DNA of 64,000 nt from Clitopilus passeckerianus (lineage: Eukaryota; Basidiomycota; Agaricomycetes; Agaricales; Entolomataceae), in the NCBI GenBank assembly GCA_944990035.1, contig CALYLX010000150.1, positions 124,001 through 188,000 of the forward strand, written 5' to 3'. Under the pieces are notes generated by a model that saw nothing but the letters and a program-made list of their open reading frames with translations, did not search any database and was not told where the DNA came from. A program made the translations under genes and the position numbers. Positions 58,801 through 64,000 of the stretch are shown here, piece by piece; position 1 is the stretch's first letter, and the number at the start of each line of letters is the position of its first letter.

Positions 58801-59923
58801 CCAGGTCGAGGAGTCCCAGTATGATCAACTTCGGTCGGCCTTCGCCAGTACAGGCTTCCCTTCCTCGTCAATGCATCTTATCGGCTACGTCAACACCTCC
58901 CCCAAAGACCAGAATATCACCATCATCCACGAAGGCGAACGTGTATTCTCTGCATCTCGCGGCGACCTGCAAGAGATCTGGTCAGAAACATCCTACAAGA
59001 TGCAGACGTTCCGCGACGATCCCACTTGCGCCCAGGAAGAGTTCAGCTTGATCAAGGATGAGTCTCACAGTGGGCTCTTCTACGACCTCAAGTTCGACTT
59101 CCACCCCTCCCGTGACCTCTTCCGGCGGCCTAAAGTAGCCATTCTCAGAGAGCAAGGTGTCAATGGACAAACCGAAATGGCATGGTCATTCACGGCTGCA
59201 GGATTCGATGCAGTCGACGTGCACATGTCCGACATCCTGTCCGGCTCCGTGACTTTGGCCGACTTTGTAGGATTTGCCGCATGTGGTGGTTTCTCGTACG
59301 GTGACGTCCTCGGTGCCGGCAAAGGATGGGCGAATTCAGCACTGCTGAATGAAGTAGCGAGGAAGGAATTCTCTGCCTTTTTCCAGAAGGATAACACCTT
59401 CACCCTTGGCGTTTGCAATGGTTGCCAATTCCTCAGCCATCTTCGGGAGATCATTCCAGGAGCTGAAGGCTGGCCGGATTTCAAACCCAACAGGTCCGAA
59501 CGCTTCGAGGGCAGAACCTCCATGGTGGAGATCGTTGACAACGAGGTCAGCCGATCATCCATCTTCTTTAGGGAAATGGTTGGATCCAAGTTGCCTGTGG
59601 CTGTTGCGCATGGCGAGGGACGTGTTGCCTTTGCCGACGCAGCACAGCAGCAGCGCTTTGTAGTTGCTGGGCTGGTTGCTGCTCGCTACGTCGATTCTCA
59701 GGGCAGACCCACGGAAATCTATCCCCTCAACCCTAACGGCAGTCCTGGTGGAATTACCGGTATCTCAACACCGAATGGACGTGTATTGGCGTTGATGCCC
59801 CACCCTGAACGAGTCACCAACCTTGACAGCAACAGCTGGTACCCACCATCTTTCGCCGGCTCTTGGAAAGGCACAGGCCCTTGGTTTAAAATGTTCCAAA
59901 GTGCTCGTAAAAATTATAGCTAA
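55838..59923 (+). CDS. ADE6: phosphoribosylformylglycinamidine synthase
   Basis: Catalyses the ATP- and glutamine-dependent conversion of FGAR to FGAM, fourth step of purine synthesis, in the cytosol. A single exon of 1361 codons, full length for the eukaryotic large PurL. In order: N-terminal PurS-like part beginning LILPGSSAI, linker and first AIRS-type domain (NSEHCRHKIF, VKVETHNHPTAVSPYPGA, ATGSGGEIRDEGA), second AIRS-type domain (IPVGKDSMSM, YHDRSDGGLFTTI), and a C-terminal class I glutamine amidotransferase (AILREQGVNGQTEMA, GFSYGDVLGAGKGWA). The catalytic Cys is about residue 1193 in GVCNGCQ and the His/Glu pair is in LMPHPERV near 1322-1324. All key residues are intact. Its lack of introns is unusual among the intron-rich neighbours. 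Confidence 0.96.
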   Translation: MLILPGSSAIPRSKRDAILQQIQKIWPEITSIDAKRIHLVKCISADAEKELSDGNSQPRQILDRLFAYGDDYSSEGTAGRLFRHENVVFVTPRPGSITPWSSKATDIAAICTLSSHVERLERGAAFVFTIQGGASNTLQENLPKFVNLIHDRMTESAQLTPPHEDAIFAHGNPKPLRIVDLINDPTGSDAKERLVKANKELGLALAPDEINYLIDAYIIGPAAMNRNPSDAELFMFAQVNSEHCRHKIFNASWRIDDVEKDNSLFQMIRNTEKVSPTGTVSAYSDNAAVFNGPVGPRFYVSHELSKGPNPGVRNLYTSIEEEIPILVKVETHNHPTAVSPYPGAATGSGGEIRDEGAVGRGSKPKAGLAGFTVSNLLIPGYKQPWETDFGRPTHIASAFDIMIEGPLGAAAFNNEFGRPALAGYFRTFAESVPISSDGKEREVRGYHKPIMIAGGYGNVRPQFSKKDAINPGAKIVVLGGPGLLIGLGGGAASSQVSGESSAELDFASVQRDNPEMQRRCQQVIDACVALGDLSPIESIHDVGAGGLSNALPELVHDSDLGGKFEIRDVLVADSSMSPMEIWCNESQERYVLAVSADKIEVFESIAKRERCHFSVVGVATSEQELIVTDRLQGKEVINLKMSTLFGKPPKMSRTDITRRLAGISFDTSLSKYLPAVSSPSERLSSAINRVLRLPSVGSKSFLITIGDRSITGLVSREQMVGPWQVPVADVAVTRSTYGFDVKTGEAMAMGERTPVALLHPAASARMAVAESLMNLTAATVGDLSRVKLSANWMCASSKEGEGAGLYEAVQAVGMELCPALGVGIPVGKDSMSMSMKWKQGGEQKEVSSPLSLIVTAFAPVDDVTTTWTPQLRTDVGEKTCLVFCDLANGRARLGCSALAQAFKEIGSESPDVESPMLVKAFFEGCQKIKTTDPSLVLAYHDRSDGGLFTTIVEMCFAGHVGAEITLDSLSSPYDLISLLFSEELGAVIQVEESQYDQLRSAFASTGFPSSSMHLIGYVNTSPKDQNITIIHEGERVFSASRGDLQEIWSETSYKMQTFRDDPTCAQEEFSLIKDESHSGLFYDLKFDFHPSRDLFRRPKVAILREQGVNGQTEMAWSFTAAGFDAVDVHMSDILSGSVTLADFVGFAACGGFSYGDVLGAGKGWANSALLNEVARKEFSAFFQKDNTFTLGVCNGCQFLSHLREIIPGAEGWPDFKPNRSERFEGRTSMVEIVDNEVSRSSIFFREMVGSKLPVAVAHGEGRVAFADAAQQQRFVVAGLVAARYVDSQGRPTEIYPLNPNGSPGGITGISTPNGRVLALMPHPERVTNLDSNSWYPPSFAGSWKGTGPWFKMFQSARKNYS

Positions 59924-60245
59924 GTTAGTCAAATATTTTCAAGAAATATGAGTCGGTGCTGATAGAATAAATAGTTTACTAGGATTGTGATTATATGGAA
60001 ATATTACACTGTACAATGTCCGTTATCAATAGAACTAATCGAAAAGGATAGTCATAGGATGCACATGGAGGAAAATTGGGCGACATACACATAGATGGAT
60101 CAAAGTCTGCGTTGAAAATGAATTACATTGGATAATAGTACATACATACACTGTCCGCCAATCCCAGAAAAATGAATAACTCAGAACACCATAGGTAAAC
60201 CACGTTCCAGAAAATAAAAGGGTCCAGGAGAAAAAAAGAAATGAA
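59924..60245. other. intergenic between convergent genes
   Basis: AT-rich 3' flank of ADE6 and of the DUF6699-type gene. No other feature was recognised. Confidence 0.5.
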
Positions 60246-61436
60246 TCAAGCGTCCGCGAATACTAGGCGGCCAATTTCACCACCACCCGTCCGTTCAATT
60301 TCGACTCCAATGAGGCGAGTCTTTTCCATCAAGAAGTCGACTCTCTTGACGCCGTCCTCCCAACCTCCGCCCATGGCAACACACCGCTTTTCATATGCCT
60401 GAGTCACCTTGCGTTGTGCCCGACTACCCTTGCCCAAGTTGTCCCATTCCTGAGCCGTGACGCGCTGCGCCAGAGAATTGTGTATCGCGTGCAGGAAATC
60501 GAGGTTTGAGATGACAGGTGCGTCATCGCTGTCACTGGGCGGTGAGCCGAAGAAGAATTTTGACCGGGTCGCGGAGGGAGGACCCGAGAAGGATGGTGCC
60601 ACAATTATCTCCCAAGGAAGTTTGCTTGTTTTCAACACGAGCCTGCTGGATGTGGGTGGTTCGGTGGCAGGTTGGGAGAGCGTATGAGATGGAATCGGTG
60701 AACGCGTGCTTCGATCGACAACGGTCCGAGGGGACGGAGGAAACACGACGTCGTACGAGATTGGGGCGCGATGGAGTCGGCCGTGAGCAAAGATGGGGTG
60801 GATATGATGATTGGCCTGCTTCTTGGGATTTTCAAACGATACGTGGGCATCTGAAGCTAGTGTTAGAGCGGAGAAAAGAATCGGATGACGAGTAACGACG
60901 TACGCGGCCCACTTCTGACACTCGAGCTGGAGTTTTCTCGACACTTCTTCAAGACGGGCCGAGGCTCGATCCCAGAGCTGTTGCTCCCCCGACGCGATGA
61001 GGATGGCCGCTGATCCCCGTTTGTGCGACTAGCGTAGAAAGAACTTCCCGCGGAGTGAACACTGGTGTGAGACGCTGCGTAGGCTGGTTGAGGCAGCTGT
61101 ATCAGCGAAATGAAATAGGGCTGATCAGTCTGACTCACGATGTCGAGGATCCTGCGAGCTCGAACGGGAATATACTCCATCCGGGCTTGGGTTGTAGTGG
61201 CGGCGAAGTGAGTTGGAATCGTAGGGAGTCAAAGGTGAGGGTGTGTGTCGCTGGCTTCGAACACTGTTGTAGGAATCGGGTGCCCGTGTCAAGGGTGGGC
61301 GCGCTGCCGGGTCAGATGAGGCGTAAATGTAATCAAGGTGCTTGCTCGACAATGGAGCCGGTGCTGAAGAGCGTTTGTACGAAGAATCTGTCTTGGAAGT
61401 GGAGTTGCCACCAAAGATGTTGCGGAAGAAAACCAT
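60246..61436 (-). CDS. DUF6699-type protein of unknown function
   Basis: Three exons: 61436-61139, 61083-60904 and 60856-60246, both introns in phase 1, 362 residues. The first 190 residues are disordered and Ser/Arg/Pro-rich, starting MVFFRNIFGGNSTS. The folded C-terminal domain begins around LHRAPISYDVVFPPSP, with LPWEIIVAPSFSG, ISNLDFLHAIHNSLAQRVT, EWDNL, YEKRC and GVKRVDFLMEKTRLIGVEIE. This matches the pattern I associate with DUF6699, a domain widespread in Agaricomycetes with no known function. There is no signal peptide or membrane segment. The family name is from memory of the motif pattern, not from a search. Confidence 0.82.
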
Positions 61437-62555
61437 GATAATCGTTACGGTCGTAAAAGTTTCAGAGTGAAGATGAAAGAATGTGAAGGCCCCGGAGGAA
61501 TATGAAGAAAGATCGCCCTCAACGCTCGGTTTTAAGTAACAGATTAGAAATAGAATTAGACGTAAAATTTAGGGCAGCACGTCCTCGCATGTTTTGGTGT
61601 TCGATACGAGAACTAATCGCCCTACACAAAAGCGGAAGGATGCCCTTGATAGAGCGGGGCCTCGTGTATGGCGGGAGGCGACAATATATTCGGGTAAAGC
61701 AAAGCATAGCCAGATCAGGCTTCTTCATGTCGGTAGCATGCCTCAATCGCGGGAGTAACCGCGTTTGACCAGGCTATTTTGATCCCCAAACGATGATTTG
61801 AGGTGTGTCTTAAGGATACTCTACTGTAGCAGCAGACAGGTGGTCTTCGGAATCTGCTCAAGTGGAGCAAATACTGGGGGCAGGCTAAGACTTGTGATCT
61901 TTGACTCCGGGAAGTGGATGCAAGCCAGGGCCGTGGGTGGGCTCCAAGATAGGGGACCGCATTAAGGTCGGGATTGAATTGTTACATCTTTCTCTGCAGA
62001 ACACATACATGCGCCGCGTGCAAAAGCAGTCCAGAATATTGACCAGATATGAAGTGAGCCAAGCGAGAGGGAAATTGTATATTCCGTCTGCCAGCGCGAC
62101 TCATCGAGTTGGATTTGCAACAGGTCAACCAGGGCCAACGACAATTAAGACGTTCGATTGGTCACAGTAACGTTACCTGATGAGGATAAAGGCCGCTTCA
62201 GAGTCAAATTAGGGCACAGAATTGAAGATGAGCCCCCTCGTGTCCGTCCGGTTACCTGACAGGGGGCCACCCGATTAGGAGTCATCATACCGACACGGCG
62301 TATCGCCACGATTTCGTACATCCAGTGAAACAAGTGGATTCTTGAGCTGAAAACATGAACAAGTCCAAAGTTTTCCTGGGCCCATATGGACCTCTGTTGG
62401 TCCGATGGTGGCTGTTAAATGGGTAGTCCGATGGTAGCCGAACGGAGCCGTGGGAGCTCTGACAATCATCTTCCAAGTTCCAGTGATAAGATAGTGATTG
62501 GGCTTGCTGTCTGTTTCCCCACAAATCGCCACTATTGACAATACAGAATTCTAGG
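61437..62555. other. intergenic between divergent genes, 1.1 kb
   Basis: Contains the two divergent promoters. Short frames at 61.5-62.2 kb lack motifs. No repeat was recognised. Confidence 0.45.
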
Positions 62556-63646
62556 ATGAAGAAGATTGCAGTTACAGGTTGTAATGGGCGGGTTGGTAGT
62601 CGTGTTTCTTTATTGGCCCTTCGCCGGGGATACACCGTCGTTGGAATCGACTCGCTGGCTCAAGGCGAGAAGTTGAACAAGTACCTCGACAAGATGAACA
62701 CCGAAGAACGATCAAGGTTCTCGTTCAAGCAGATTGATGTCAAGGACTATGATGCTGTCCTAGAAGCATTGGAAGGTTGCGAAGGAGTGGTGCACCTATC
62801 AGCCATAGTTGTTCCGGACTACCTGGTGGAATGCCACAATAGGTTCGTAATTGCAATGTCTGTTAGCGTCGACAAGCTCCTGACACGACTGCAGCAATGT
62901 AGTCATGTCCTACAATGTCTTAAGAGCATGTGCAGAGGTGAGTGTCAAAGGCCATTTGGCGTACGCCGAGGATGATCAACCTGGTCCGCTGTCTAGTTGA
63001 AGATTGATCGTGTTGCACAAGCGTCAACCGTGAATGTAATCACCCTCGTGTTTAGCAAAGAATTGCATTTCGACTATTTCCCCCTGGACGAAGAGCATCG
63101 CCTAAACGCAGATGAATCCTATGGATTGTCGAAGATGTGAGTCTTATGCAGATTTTTAAGGTTCAAAAAATGACATTCTGATTCGATAGAATATGCGAGA
63201 TACAAGCTGATTCACTAGTTCGGAGATATCCATCCATGCGAATCGCAAGCTTTCGGTTACACTGGGTCGTTCCCTCGCGAGAAGAGGGGCTCAAAGATGA
63301 CGAAAATGCACGTCGAACCGATTTGTGGGGATACGTCCAACATGATTCCGCAGCAGAAGCCTTCCTGCTGGCGTTGGAGGAAGACAACGGGACAGGGTGG
63401 AAAACAGGGCATGAGGCGTTCTTTATCTGTGCGCCTCGGACGACCTCTGAGTTGCCCACATCCGAGTTGAGGAAGAGGTTCTTCCCAGATGTGCCAACCA
63501 AAGAGCGGGGTGACAAGCCGACAACGACCGATGCTGAGGGGAAGAGCGCTGGATTTTATAATTGCTGGAAAGCGAAGGCGTTGCTTGGATGGGAACACAG
63601 AGACGATATTCAGGATGTGGAACGCGTTCTCCAGGATCAGGCATGA
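62556..63646 (+). CDS. extended SDR / NAD-dependent epimerase-like protein
   Basis: Four exons: 62556-62842, 62895-62937 (43 nt), 62997-63136 and 63190-63646, 308 residues. The N-terminal Rossmann motif is KKIAVTGCNGRVGSRV (TGxxGxxG), with an acidic residue after the second strand (VVGIDS). HLSAIVVPD follows strand 4. Catalytic-type residues are a Thr/Ser in STVNVITLVF and YGLSK (YxxxK). The C-terminal substrate region includes RIASFRLHWVVPSRE and DLWGYVQHDSAAEAF. The motif set fits nucleotide-sugar epimerases or related oxidoreductases acting in the cytosol; the substrate cannot be told. The four-exon model was chosen by phase and the conserved SNVVMSYNVLRACAE helix. It is convergent with NPR3. 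Confidence 0.88.
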
Positions 63647-63677
63647 AGTCAACACGCAACGGATTTAATATTTTTAG

Positions 63678-64000
63678 TCAGGAAGGGTGTAGGAATGTTT
63701 GGATCTGGGAAGATGAAATTAGGACAAGAATAAACAATTATGTGAAGAACTTACGTAGTCCTCATAATGATGCAGAATCTCTCTCAGCTGTTTACGACTA
63801 ATGTTTGCCCGGTACAAGATCTCGTCGTCGGTCTTCTTCCCGTCGAAGTATTGACTTATCCTAGTGTAGAGGTCAGTGAAAATTGTAGGCGACGTGCTCC
63901 CGCCCAGTACTCACAACTGGAACCGACGGGCAAGTTCAGGCGCCTTGTTTTCTGACATTGCTGCAAGCCAGCGTCCTTCCATAGGGCTAGGCCTTCCGGG
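63678..64000 (-). CDS. NPR3: GATOR1/SEACIT subunit Npr3, C-terminal part (runs off window)
   Basis: Three exons are visible: from the right edge down to 63915, then 63860-63755 and 63704-63678 with the stop. The joined C-terminus reads SENKAPELARRFQL, ISQYFDGKKTDDEILYRA, NISRKQLREILHHYEDY and IQTFLHPS. The GK-TDDEI-YR-(x)-SRKQLR pattern is the conserved helical end of Npr3/NPRL3. Npr3 with Npr2 and Iml1 forms the GAP complex that inhibits TORC1 at the vacuole when amino acids are scarce. The gene continues beyond 64000, so start and N-terminal domains are unseen. The stop is 32 bases from the stop of the convergent SDR gene, so the transcripts must overlap. Confidence 0.83.

Overview
The window is nuclear DNA of a filamentous basidiomycete, most likely an Agaricomycete. 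This rests on short (45-75 nt) introns with GTNNGN donors and CTNAC-like branch sites, gene families common in mushrooms (F-box/LRR protein, DUF6699-type protein, DUF7729-like GPI-anchored proteins, fungal GH13 amylase), and tRNA genes with short introns at position 37/38. No species is assigned. All exon models were built by hand from splice signals, phase bookkeeping and protein family motifs.

Left part (1-16.3 kb): a small charged ORF, the cohesin acetyltransferase ECO1, a coiled-coil protein, a tandem pair of secreted GPI-anchored paralogues (4.9-7.5 kb) with matching core promoters, a DUF1295 membrane reductase, and two tandem intron-bearing tRNA-Arg(CCT) genes. A gene-poor gap (10.5-14.0 kb) follows, then a CRZ1/Prz1-like three-finger C2H2 transcription factor.

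Middle part (16.7-41.4 kb): an F-box/LRR gene is followed by five C2H2 zinc-finger genes, all on the minus strand (18.9, 22.5, 25.7, 28.2 and 33.9 kb). They share one plan: a Ser/Pro-rich disordered N-terminus, two C-terminal fingers, and a phase-1 intron in the codon just before the first finger's first His. The CRZ1-like gene has an intron at the same place. The array therefore looks like a local family expansion from a CRZ1-type ancestor. Between and beyond the last two copies lie long gene-poor spacers (about 30.9-33.7 and 36.7-40.1 kb) that are diverged direct repeats of each other. The simplest reading is a tandem duplication of 'zinc-finger gene + spacer + promoter of the secreted-protein gene at 40.2 kb', with the body of the secreted gene present only in the right-hand unit.

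Right part (41.8-64 kb): a compact, mostly housekeeping block. It holds an LRRC40-like LRR protein, an unidentified Ser/Pro-rich protein with a Cys/His motif, a 13-exon secreted alpha-amylase, TMA46 (Rbg1 partner, ribosome-associated), CWC2 (spliceosome) head-to-head with CDC123 (eIF2 assembly), the intronless ADE6 (purine synthesis), a DUF6699-type protein, an SDR/epimerase-like enzyme, and the C-terminal end of NPR3 (TORC1 regulation) leaving the window at the right edge.
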